The position numbers were made by a program, and so were the translations under genes. Below the pieces are notes generated by a model. It had not been told where the DNA came from, made no database searches, and was given only the letters and a program-made list of their open reading frames with translations. Positions 1 to 7,501 of a DNA stretch of 38,040 nucleotides are shown one piece after another (positions within the stretch are counted from its first letter, which is position 1; each line of letters begins with the position of its first letter). Origin of the DNA: Verrucomicrobiota bacterium (GTDB lineage: Bacteria > Verrucomicrobiota > Verrucomicrobiia > Opitutales > Opitutaceae); the NCBI GenBank assembly GCA_023430825.1, contig JAEYYL010000204.1, positions 1 to 38,040 on the forward strand, read 5' to 3'.

Positions 1-80
1 GGTGTTGGGCCGGTGACGATACTGGCGAGGGTCAGTGCGATGGCGGCGGCGACCGGAAGGAAGGAGGGGAGGGGTTTCAC
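1..80 (-). CDS. Possible N-terminus of a secreted protein, cut by the window edge
   Basis: Reading the minus strand from a GTG at 80-78 gives an uninterrupted 26-codon frame running off the left edge. The peptide starts with a basic residue after the initiator, then a run of Ala, Leu, Ile and Val ending in a small-residue stretch, which looks like a signal peptide. No ATG lies just upstream in frame and I see no good Shine-Dalgarno sequence, so the start and the gene itself are tentative. It would be the gene after the sugar isomerase-like gene at 225-1079, in the same direction, with a REP-like palindrome between them. Confidence 0.35.
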   Translation of the reverse strand, partial: MKPLPSFLPVAAAIALTLASIVTGPT

Positions 81-120
81 TGGGGGAAGGGGTTCAACGG
101 CGCGACGGTCTATAACGTCC

Positions 121-172
121 GGTAGGGGGTGCGCTCGGGGCGCCACGTGGCGCGGCGAGCACGCCACCTACC
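121..172. repeat. 52-bp near-perfect palindrome, REP/BIME-like
   Basis: GGTAGG at 121-126 is mirrored by CCTACC at 167-172, and the whole 52 bp is symmetric about a CACGTG core at 144-149; 21 of 26 position pairs match. The inner 14 bp (140-153, GCGCCACGTGGCGC) are a perfect palindrome. On the minus strand each arm has a GTAGG head followed by a TGCTCGC-like stem, the layout of REP elements, here as two inverted copies (a BIME). It lies in the gap after the gene ending at 225. Confidence 0.7.
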
Positions 173-224
173 GGAAATCGAATGGCAGGGTGGGGCTGAT
201 CACGAGGGAACTGAAATATGCAGG

Positions 225-1079
225 CTACGCGGTGCGCTCGAGCGCCTTGGACCAGGCGCCGAGCAGTTCTTCGCGGCAGCGAATGACGTCCGGCCAGACC
301 GGCGGGTTGGTGCTCACGTGGTAGCCGTGGGTCATGCCCATTTCCGGGCAGGCCCAGAGTGCGCCGCCGGGGCGCGGGCCGCGCAGCCAGAGCACGAAGA
401 GTTCCTCGACGAACGCGATGTAGTCGACGAACTCGGGCGTCAGGCGACCGCGGCCATTCGTCACTGGCACCTGGCAGTGCTGGCTGTTGAACGGTCGCAG
501 ATGAAACAGCTGCGAATGCTGAATCTCGCGCGGCCAGGCGAGCAGCCGGGCGGCGTAGGCTTGCGGCAACACATGTTTCGAGACCGCGAAGTGGGAGTGA
601 TCCCAGGTCACCGGCATCGTTTCACCGGTCGCTCGACGATAGAGGCGCGCGATCTCGGTGAATTTCTCGGGCGTCTCGGTGGCGGTGTCGCGATGCGTTT
701 CGATATGCACCGCGAGGCCGAGCCGGCGTGAGAGCCGGATCAGCTGCACCGCCATGGCGGCCGCGCGGGCCGGCGGCGTGTCGTGATCGAGCACCTGAAG
801 ATTGACGAACCGGACGCCGAGCGCGCGCTGCGCGGTGAGCCGTTCGCGCGCGGTCTTCAGGTCGCCGCAGTCGAAACTGCTCACCACCTGCAAGCCCCGC
901 CGCTCTGCGCCCGCCTGGATCTCCGGCGTGATGTAGGCGGTCACGCCGTCGAAGCCCGCCTCCTGGATCGCGGTGAGTTTCTTCTCCAACGACCATTCGC
1001 GGCGGGGACTTGGGTAACCGACCAGCGACCAGGTTTGAGCACAAAGCAGAAGGCGGGGCGGGGCTGAAACGGTTTTCAT
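225..1079 (-). CDS. Sugar phosphate isomerase/epimerase-like TIM barrel protein
   Basis: A 284-residue protein of the xylose isomerase-like TIM barrel superfamily, whose members interconvert or cleave sugars and related polyols using a divalent metal. Likely metal-site residues are visible in the right order: Glu127 in HIETHR, Asp160-His161 in WDHSH, His193 and Glu246 near the C-terminus. There is no signal peptide, so it should be cytoplasmic. I chose the ATG at 1079 because the frame further upstream is low-complexity and Arg-rich. It is divergent from the GH78 gene across 229 bp, so it may act on a sugar released by that operon. The substrate cannot be told from sequence. Confidence 0.8.
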   Translation of the reverse strand: MKTVSAPPRLLLCAQTWSLVGYPSPRREWSLEKKLTAIQEAGFDGVTAYITPEIQAGAERRGLQVVSSFDCGDLKTARERLTAQRALGVRFVNLQVLDHDTPPARAAAMAVQLIRLSRRLGLAVHIETHRDTATETPEKFTEIARLYRRATGETMPVTWDHSHFAVSKHVLPQAYAARLLAWPREIQHSQLFHLRPFNSQHCQVPVTNGRGRLTPEFVDYIAFVEELFVLWLRGPRPGGALWACPEMGMTHGYHVSTNPPVWPDVIRCREELLGAWSKALERTA

Positions 1080-1308
1080 GAAGTTACTGAAAATTTGTGA
1101 AAAGAGATGTTGAAAAGCAGGGGAAGGCCAGCCCATTTTTGCGTCACCGGCGTTCGCAGTCCGCTCAGCCCCTCTGCGGCACGCCGGATCGGCCATGTTA
1201 CCCACCCCTTTCCTGCAACGCACGCCGCGGAGGTCCGCGGTGCGCCTCGTTTCGACTCTCCTTCGGGTCCCGCCGCGCTGACGGCGGGCTTCGCAATTTC
1301 CTGCTTCC

Positions 1309-3756
1309 GTGTCCGCGCAACGTTTCCTCAATTCCGCCTGCTGGATCTGGTCCGACGAAGGTTCGCATGCTGCGCCGGAGCCCGGGGCGGCGACGCCCTC
1401 GCACTATCAGGTGCGGCTGTTTCGCCGGACCTTCGAGGTCGCCGATCCGAACGACGCGCGGCTCCAGGTCGATGTGTCGGCGGACAGCCGTTATCTGTTT
1501 TACTGCAATGGCACGTTCGTCGGCCGCGGGCCGGCGAAGGGCGACGTGAACCATCATTTCTACGACAGCTTCGATCTCACGCCGCACCTGCGGCCGGGGC
1601 GAAACGTCCTGGCGGCGCTGGTGCTCGACATGTCGCGCGTGGCGCACCGTCCGGCGCTGCTGGGCGCGCCGTGCTCGGTGATGACCTGCACGGGCGGCTT
1701 CGTGCTCGAAGGCGCGCTGGAAACGCGTTCCGGCGCCGGGCGGACGGAGCTGCGGACGGATGCCAGCTGGAAGGTGGCGGTCGACCGCGGGCACCGCTTT
1801 CAAAACGAAGGCACGACCTTCGAGGGCTACCACGGCTATTTCGAGCATCGTGTATCCGAAAAGACACCACGCGGGTGGACCGAGGCGGCGTTCGACGACA
1901 CGGCGTGGCCGGCAGCGCACGTCCTCTTCAAGGCGGAGTTGCGCGAGAACCGACGCGATCCGGCGAGTCCCTACGGCTTGACGCCGCGGATGATTCCGAT
2001 GCTGGAGGAAGGCGAACCGGAGAATTTCGCCGACGCCTTCCGCGAAGGCGGCGCCGACGTTTCCCGTGCCTGGCGCGAGTTGCTCGACCGCGGCGCGCCG
2101 CTGACGCTCGCGCCCGGCGAAACCGTCGCTCTGGTGCTCGATGCGGGGCGGCTGACGACGGCGTTTCCGCAGCTCGTCGTCACCGGCGGCGCCGGCAGCC
2201 GCATTCGGCTGACTTACGCGGAAGCGCTGCGTTTGCCGTGGGACACGCCGGGCGCGGTGCTCTTCGGCCGGCGGCAGTCGCTCGCCAATCTCGCGTCGCA
2301 CTTCGCCGACGAGAGCACGGGTTGGACCTTCGACCGGCGGGGCAAGGTCACGGGCTGGTGCGACATCTGGGACCCGTGCGGCGAGCCGGAGACCTTCGAG
2401 CCGCTGCATTGGCGGGCGTTTCGCTTCGTCGGCCTGCAGATCGCGGTCGGGTCCGCGCCATTGACGCTGCAGGCCGTGCGGCAGCGGTTCACCGCTTATC
2501 CCTACCGCGTCGCGGCGACCTTCAGTTCATCCGATCCGCGCCTGGATCGAATCTGGGCGGTCGGCCTGCACACGATGCGAATGTGCGCGCACGAGACGTT
2601 CGAGGACTGCCCGCACTACGAGCAGATGCAATATGCCGGTGACACCATGATCACGTCGCAACTCGCGATGTTCACCACCGGCGACACGCGGCTCACGCGG
2701 CAGGCGCTTCATCATTTCGACTGGTCGCGGTTGTCCGACGGGCTCACCCAGAGCCGATATCCTTCGCGTCTGGTGCAGGTCATCCCGGCGTGGAGCCTGC
2801 ACTGGATCACGTGCGTCAAGGACTACTTCCTCTACTCGGGCGACCGGGCGACGGCGCTCGAACTGATGCCCGGAATGCGCGCCGTGCTCGACTGGTATCG
2901 GCGGCACGGCGACGCCGACGGCCTGCCGGCGAAACTGCCGTATTGGAACATCACCGACTGGTGTCCGTGGTGGCCGCGGGGCGTGGTGCCCGGCGCGGAC
3001 GAAGGCGCGACGACGATCATCTCGGCCCAGTTCATCCACGCGCTCGACGAGGTGGCGACGCTCGCGCGTCACCTGAAACTGGATACGGAGCAGGCGGCGC
3101 TTTCGGCCGAGGCCGAGCGACTGCGCCGCGTGGCGCACGCGCGCTTCTGGTCGGAGGCGGAGGGGCTCTATTTCGACCGGCCGGGCGGACCGGAGGTCAG
3201 CCAATACGGCAACGCCTGGGCGATCGTCGCGGGTCTCGCCGGTGCGCGCGAGCGTGCGATCCTGCCGCGGCGCTTTCCGCACGATCCGCAGCTCGCACCG
3301 GGATCGTTCTTCTGGTGGCACACCGGTTTCAGCGCGCTGGAGCGCTGCGGCTGCTACGACGACCTGCCGAAGTATCTCGGCCCCTGGCACGAGTCGATCG
3401 GCTACGGCCTGTCGACCTTCGTGGAGGAAAACAGCTACTGGCGTTCGCTGTGCCATGCGTGGTCGGCGCATCCCGTGTTGGAGTTTCAACAGCGCATCCT
3501 GGGCGTCACGCCGGCGGAACCGGGGTTCGCTCGAATCCGGGTGGCGCCGCGGCGCTGCGGGCTGACGCACGCCGCCGGCAGCGTGTGCACGCCGCATGGC
3601 TTGGTGTGCGTGGCGTGGAAGGTCGATGCGGCGGGCTTCCATCTGACGGTGACCAAACCGGAAGGCATTGTCGTGTCGGTCGAGGCTCCGAACGGGGAAA
3701 CCCGCGAGTTCGCCGGGGGCCACTTCGAGGAAACTTTCAAAAGGGTGACGCCATGA
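1309..3756 (+). CDS. Alpha-L-rhamnosidase-like glycoside hydrolase, GH78 family
   Basis: An 815-residue protein with GH78 architecture: an N-terminal beta region beginning ACWIWSDEG (residues 10-18), then an (alpha/alpha)6 barrel and a C-terminal beta domain. The family signature EDCPHYEQMQYAGD sits at 432-445, with Glu438 the probable general acid. Glu706/Glu707 in TFVEENSYW precede the typical CHAWSAHP block (715-722). GH78 enzymes release terminal alpha-L-rhamnose from plant glycans and glycosides. It starts at GTG 1309 with no signal peptide visible, so it may act in the cytoplasm on imported oligosaccharides. The stop overlaps the next start as ATGA, so it is the first gene of a translationally coupled trio. 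Confidence 0.88.
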   Translation: MSAQRFLNSACWIWSDEGSHAAPEPGAATPSHYQVRLFRRTFEVADPNDARLQVDVSADSRYLFYCNGTFVGRGPAKGDVNHHFYDSFDLTPHLRPGRNVLAALVLDMSRVAHRPALLGAPCSVMTCTGGFVLEGALETRSGAGRTELRTDASWKVAVDRGHRFQNEGTTFEGYHGYFEHRVSEKTPRGWTEAAFDDTAWPAAHVLFKAELRENRRDPASPYGLTPRMIPMLEEGEPENFADAFREGGADVSRAWRELLDRGAPLTLAPGETVALVLDAGRLTTAFPQLVVTGGAGSRIRLTYAEALRLPWDTPGAVLFGRRQSLANLASHFADESTGWTFDRRGKVTGWCDIWDPCGEPETFEPLHWRAFRFVGLQIAVGSAPLTLQAVRQRFTAYPYRVAATFSSSDPRLDRIWAVGLHTMRMCAHETFEDCPHYEQMQYAGDTMITSQLAMFTTGDTRLTRQALHHFDWSRLSDGLTQSRYPSRLVQVIPAWSLHWITCVKDYFLYSGDRATALELMPGMRAVLDWYRRHGDADGLPAKLPYWNITDWCPWWPRGVVPGADEGATTIISAQFIHALDEVATLARHLKLDTEQAALSAEAERLRRVAHARFWSEAEGLYFDRPGGPEVSQYGNAWAIVAGLAGARERAILPRRFPHDPQLAPGSFFWWHTGFSALERCGCYDDLPKYLGPWHESIGYGLSTFVEENSYWRSLCHAWSAHPVLEFQQRILGVTPAEPGFARIRVAPRRCGLTHAAGSVCTPHGLVCVAWKVDAAGFHLTVTKPEGIVVSVEAPNGETREFAGGHFEETFKRVTP

Positions 3757-4607
3757 TCCAGCTGCAGCACGAGACCGGCCGGCACGTCGACCTCCAGGTG
3801 GAGGGCCGCCTGTTGGCGCGCTACGTTTATGCGTCCGATGCGCCCGCGAACGAGGCGCCGCGTCCGTATTTTCATCCGTTGAACTCGCTGGCGGGCGACA
3901 CGCTCACGAATTTTCGCCCCAACGATCATCCGTGGCATCACGGTTTGAGTCTCACGCTGAACACGGTTTCCGGGGTCAACTTCTGGGGCGGCCCGACGTG
4001 CGTGCGCGGCCGGGGCTATCAATCGCTGGCGAACCACGGTGCGCAGTATCACGTCGCGTGGCACCGGCTCGAAGCGCGGGAAAGCGACGCGGTGCTCGCG
4101 CACACGTTGGAGTGGCGACACGCCGGCGCGCTCCTGATTCGCGAGCTGCGGTCGCTCGCCATCCGGCTCGATGCGGCAGGCCGCTCGTGGACGTTGCGCT
4201 GGGAGAGCCGGCTGACGAACGTCAGCGGCGGGCCGCTTTCGCTGGGCAATCCGCACTCCGAGGGCGGCCTGGTCGGATCGCATTATACCGGACTGCAGTT
4301 TCGCGGGGCGCGGGAGCTACTGGACGATCATCTCGATCCCACGATCCGCGTCGTCGCCGAAGGCGGGCGCGAAACGGTCGATGCGGTCCACGGCGCCGCG
4401 GCGCGCTGGATGGAGTGGCATGGACAAATGGATACGACGCTGCGGCGCGTCGTCGTTCGCTTCGAGAACGGGCCGGGTCCGCTGCACTGGTTCGTTCGCC
4501 GCGCCGCGCCGCTGGCGGCGTTTCCCGTGCAGTTCGACCAGAACCGCACGATCGCGGCCGGCGCCGACCTGGCGCTCGATCATACGCTGACGTTCACCTC
4601 CGCATGA
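3753..4607 (+). CDS. PmoA-like (DUF6807) family protein
   Basis: A 284-residue soluble protein of the family often annotated as 'methane oxygenase PmoA' but unrelated to the membrane monooxygenase. The hallmark block runs from FHPLNSLAGDT through FRPNDHPWHHGL (roughly residues 46-68), and the all-beta character resembles galactose mutarotase folds. Family members sit in carbohydrate-use operons of Verrucomicrobia, Planctomycetes and Bacteroidetes; their biochemical role is not established to my knowledge. The start at 3753 overlaps the GH78 stop (ATGA) and the stop overlaps the next start (ATGA), so all three genes are probably made together. No signal peptide is seen. Confidence 0.82.
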   Translation: MIQLQHETGRHVDLQVEGRLLARYVYASDAPANEAPRPYFHPLNSLAGDTLTNFRPNDHPWHHGLSLTLNTVSGVNFWGGPTCVRGRGYQSLANHGAQYHVAWHRLEARESDAVLAHTLEWRHAGALLIRELRSLAIRLDAAGRSWTLRWESRLTNVSGGPLSLGNPHSEGGLVGSHYTGLQFRGARELLDDHLDPTIRVVAEGGRETVDAVHGAAARWMEWHGQMDTTLRRVVVRFENGPGPLHWFVRRAAPLAAFPVQFDQNRTIAAGADLALDHTLTFTSA

Positions 4608-5887
4608 AAATCGACCGCAAAACCTTTGTCCGCAGTCTCGGCCTCGGCGCCCTTGGCGCGATGGCGGGTCGGCCGCACGCGCGGGCCGGTTCGCCGGTGC
4701 CGGAGGCACTGCCGCCGTTCGATCCGGGGGCGCCCCAGGAGTTCTGGCGCCGCGTCCGTGCGCTGTATCCGCTGGCGGACGACCCGCTTTATCTGAACAC
4801 GGGCGGGCTCGGGCCGACCCCGCAGCCGGTGCTCGACGCGTTCTTCGCCACGATGCGGCAGCTGCAGGAGCACTCGGAAACGGGCCACGGCTTGTTCGCT
4901 CCGGCGCGGGAAACGGTCGCGCGGTTTCTCGGCGCGCAGCCCGAGGAGATCTGTTTCACCCGAAATGCGACGGAGGCGAACTCGATCATCGCGGCGGGCC
5001 TCGCGCTGCAGCCCGGCGACGAGGTGATCTTCGATTCGCACGCGCATCCCGGCGGCTCGTTCCCCTGGCTCAACCAGGCGAAGCAGCGGGGGGTGGTGAT
5101 CCGGCTGTTCGAGCCGGATGTCGAAAGCGCGGAGGGCAATCTCTCGCGTATCCGAGATCTGATTACACCGCGGACCCGGGTGATTCAGGTCAGTCATGTG
5201 ACGTGCACGCACGGCCTCCTGTTTCCCGGCCGCGAGATCGCCCGCCTGGCGCGCGAGCGCGGAATCTGGAGCCATTTCGACGGCGCGCAGGCGGTGGGGA
5301 TGATTCCCGTGAGCATGGCGGAACTCGGCGGCGATTCCTATGCGATCAGCGGCCACAAGTGGCTCGGCGGGCCGCACGAGACCGGCGTGCTCTATCTCCG
5401 GCGTTCGCGGCTCGAGGACGTGGCGTCCACCGGGATCGGCGCCTACTCCGGCGAACTGCCGCGGCTGCCGGGCGAGCTGGCGTATCACCCGGCGGCGTCA
5501 CGTCACGAATACGGCACGCGCAACGCCGCCGCGGTCCTGGGTCTGGCGGAAGCGGTGCGGTTGCAGGAGGCGATCGGGCCGGACCGTATCGCGGCTTACG
5601 GTCGCGAGCTGGCGACCTCGCTGATGGAAGGCCTGGCCGGCGTCGACGGGATCGAAACGCTCACGCCGCGCGACGCCGCGCTGCGCGGCGCGATCGTGAC
5701 GGTGCGCCATGCGCGGGCGAACGCGTCGAAGTTTTTTGGATACCTGATGGAGCAGCACGGGCTGCGCTGCCGGCCGGTCACCGAGCAGGGGCTCGAGGCG
5801 GTGCGCATCTCGCTGCACGTTTTCAACTCGCCCGCCGATTGCGCGCGGGTCATCGCGGCCGTCCGCGCTGCGGCCCGCGCGCTGTAG
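4604..5887 (+). CDS. Class V aminotransferase-fold PLP enzyme with an export signal
   Basis: A 427-residue PLP enzyme of the class V (NifS/isopenicillin N epimerase-like) group. The Schiff-base lysine is Lys252 in SGHKW, and the pyridine-N partner is Asp226 in HFDGAQ. The block TRNATEANS (119-127) matches the phosphate-binding region. The N-terminus, DRKTFVRSLGLGALGAM, resembles a Tat signal in which the second Arg of the twin pair is Lys, followed by a short hydrophobic segment and Ala-rich cleavage region; export as a folded, cofactor-loaded protein is therefore likely but not certain. The start overlaps the preceding stop (ATGA). The reaction could be epimerase, lyase or desulfurase type. 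The convergent neighbour is an exported RidA protein. Confidence 0.85.
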   Translation: MKIDRKTFVRSLGLGALGAMAGRPHARAGSPVPEALPPFDPGAPQEFWRRVRALYPLADDPLYLNTGGLGPTPQPVLDAFFATMRQLQEHSETGHGLFAPARETVARFLGAQPEEICFTRNATEANSIIAAGLALQPGDEVIFDSHAHPGGSFPWLNQAKQRGVVIRLFEPDVESAEGNLSRIRDLITPRTRVIQVSHVTCTHGLLFPGREIARLARERGIWSHFDGAQAVGMIPVSMAELGGDSYAISGHKWLGGPHETGVLYLRRSRLEDVASTGIGAYSGELPRLPGELAYHPAASRHEYGTRNAAAVLGLAEAVRLQEAIGPDRIAAYGRELATSLMEGLAGVDGIETLTPRDAALRGAIVTVRHARANASKFFGYLMEQHGLRCRPVTEQGLEAVRISLHVFNSPADCARVIAAVRAAARAL

Positions 5888-5896
5888 CCCATGCGA

Positions 5897-6427
5897 TCAT
5901 TCCGCGATCTCTGCGATCAGCTCGATCTCGACGGGAGCGCCGAGCGGCAGCGCGTTGACGCCGACGGCGGCGCGCGCGTGCCGGCCGCGGTCGCCGAAGA
6001 TTTCGACGAGCAGGTCGGAAGCGCCGTTGATCACCTTGGGCTGCGCGGTGAAATCGTCGGTGCAGGCAACGAAGCCGCCGACGCGGACGATGCGCTTCAC
6101 TTTCGACAGATCGCCCACCTCGGCTTTCAACGCGGCGATGAGCTGCAGCGCGCATGTGCGGGCGGCGGCGGCGCCCTCCGCCTCGGTGAGGTCGCGGCCG
6201 AGCTTGCCGGTGAGGTATTTTCCATCGGCGCCCCGCGGGATCTGACCGGCGAGAAACACGAGAGGGCCGCTGCGCACGGCCGGCACGTAGTTGGCCACGG
6301 CGGCGGGCGTCGCGGGCAGCGTGAGGCCGAGGGCGGCGAGCCGCGCTTCGGGCGTGGCGGGGTCGGCGGCGCGAGCGAGGGCCAGGGTGCAGAGGAGGAT
6401 GAGGCCGGCGGCGAGGAGCGTTTTCAT
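5897..6427 (-). CDS. RidA/YjgF-family protein with signal peptide
   Basis: A 176-residue protein whose C-terminal 130 residues are a RidA (YjgF/YER057c/UK114) domain. RidA proteins hydrolyse reactive enamines and imines, such as 2-aminoacrylate released by PLP enzymes. The probable ligand-binding Arg is Arg152 in the segment HARAAVGVNALPLGA (150-164). The first 20 residues are a classical signal peptide ending in ALARA-A, so the protein should be exported, which is unusual for a family best known in the cytosol. I chose the Met five codons inside the longest frame because it places the signal sequence at the N-terminus. It lies on the opposite strand between two plus-strand operons and converges on the aminotransferase gene with only 9 bp between. 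Confidence 0.85.
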   Translation of the reverse strand: MKTLLAAGLILLCTLALARAADPATPEARLAALGLTLPATPAAVANYVPAVRSGPLVFLAGQIPRGADGKYLTGKLGRDLTEAEGAAAARTCALQLIAALKAEVGDLSKVKRIVRVGGFVACTDDFTAQPKVINGASDLLVEIFGDRGRHARAAVGVNALPLGAPVEIELIAEIAE

Positions 6428-6484
6428 GTGGGCGCGAGCCATGCCCCCGCGAGGGCCCGGTCGTAAAGCCCGAACTTTTTTATC

Positions 6485-7501
6485 ATGCTGAAATTAACCA
6501 AATACCTCCTCCTGCCGGTGCTGCTGGCGGGTGCGGCCCGGGCGACGCCGGCGCCGAAGCACGACATGTATCTCTGCGCGACGATCAGCCTGAACTATGT
6601 CATCGGCTCGAAGCTGGTCACGCTCAGCGGGCTGTATCAGCGCGAGCAGGACGGCAGCTACCGGCATTTCGGGCTGAACTTTCCGGGGATCTTCAGCCTC
6701 GCGGTCGACCCGCGCGATGCCCGGCGAATGTATGTGGCGTCGTTGAATGGTGCGTTGTGCAGCGCGGACGGGGGCGAGACGTGGCGCATCGGCACGAGCT
6801 GGGACATGACGGAGCCGAAGGACATCTTCGTCGATCCCAACGCGCCGGATCACATCTATCTCGCGCTGCCCGACGGCGTCGCGGTGTCGCCGGATCGCGG
6901 CGTCACCTGGCCCCGCCGCGAGAACGGGCTGCCGGAGCGGGGCAAATACACGCAGGTGGTGAAGGTGGACCGCACGCGCGCGGGCCGCGCGCTCGCGGGC
7001 TGCGAGTCGGGGCTCTATCTGACGGACGACGCGGCGCAAAACTGGCGGCGGGTTTTTGCGACGGAGACGACCATCACCGACCTGCGGCAGTCGCCGCACG
7101 ATGCCCAGCTCTGGCTCGCGACGACGCAGAGCGACGGCGCGATCGTCTCGCGCGACGGCGGGCTCACCTGGAAGAAATTCGCCGGCGTGCCGTCGGCGGA
7201 GGCCCTCTACAATGTCGCCCTGGATGCGACGAACGCGCAGCGCTTCGCGATCGGGAGCTGGACCTACGGCGTGTTGACGACCGAGGACGGCGGCCAGACG
7301 TGGACGGAGCGCAATGCGGGTTTGCCGGACGAGCATTGCGTGTTTCGCGTCGGCATCGATCCCGACACGGGCCGGCTTTACGCGGGCGTTTACAAGGACG
7401 CGGTGTTCGAGTCGGACGATTTCGGCCGCACCTGGCGGAAGTCGGGCCTCGAAGGCTCGACGGTTTACAATTTCGCCTTCGTGCCGAGGGCGGTGAAATG
7501 A
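6485..7501 (+). CDS. Secreted Asp-box (BNR repeat) beta-propeller protein
   Basis: A 338-residue protein with a signal peptide (about 1-20) and six Asp-box motifs of the form S/T-x-D-x-G-x-T-W, beginning near residues 93, 135, 180, 222, 266 and 310 (for example SADGGETW and SDDFGRTW; the one at 180 is degenerate). These mark the blade turns of a propeller like those of sialidases, xyloglucanases and Ycf48/VPS10-type proteins. Catalytic residues of a known hydrolase are not obvious, so it may bind or present glycan rather than cut it. It starts a new plus-strand operon divergent from the RidA gene (57 bp apart), and its stop overlaps the next start. Confidence 0.8.
   Translation: MLKLTKYLLLPVLLAGAARATPAPKHDMYLCATISLNYVIGSKLVTLSGLYQREQDGSYRHFGLNFPGIFSLAVDPRDARRMYVASLNGALCSADGGETWRIGTSWDMTEPKDIFVDPNAPDHIYLALPDGVAVSPDRGVTWPRRENGLPERGKYTQVVKVDRTRAGRALAGCESGLYLTDDAAQNWRRVFATETTITDLRQSPHDAQLWLATTQSDGAIVSRDGGLTWKKFAGVPSAEALYNVALDATNAQRFAIGSWTYGVLTTEDGGQTWTERNAGLPDEHCVFRVGIDPDTGRLYAGVYKDAVFESDDFGRTWRKSGLEGSTVYNFAFVPRAVK

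Noticed and set aside
3753..4607. Methane monooxygenase subunit PmoA
   Set aside because: The protein is soluble and beta-rich with no membrane helices; the family name is a historical misnomer, and no other monooxygenase gene is present.
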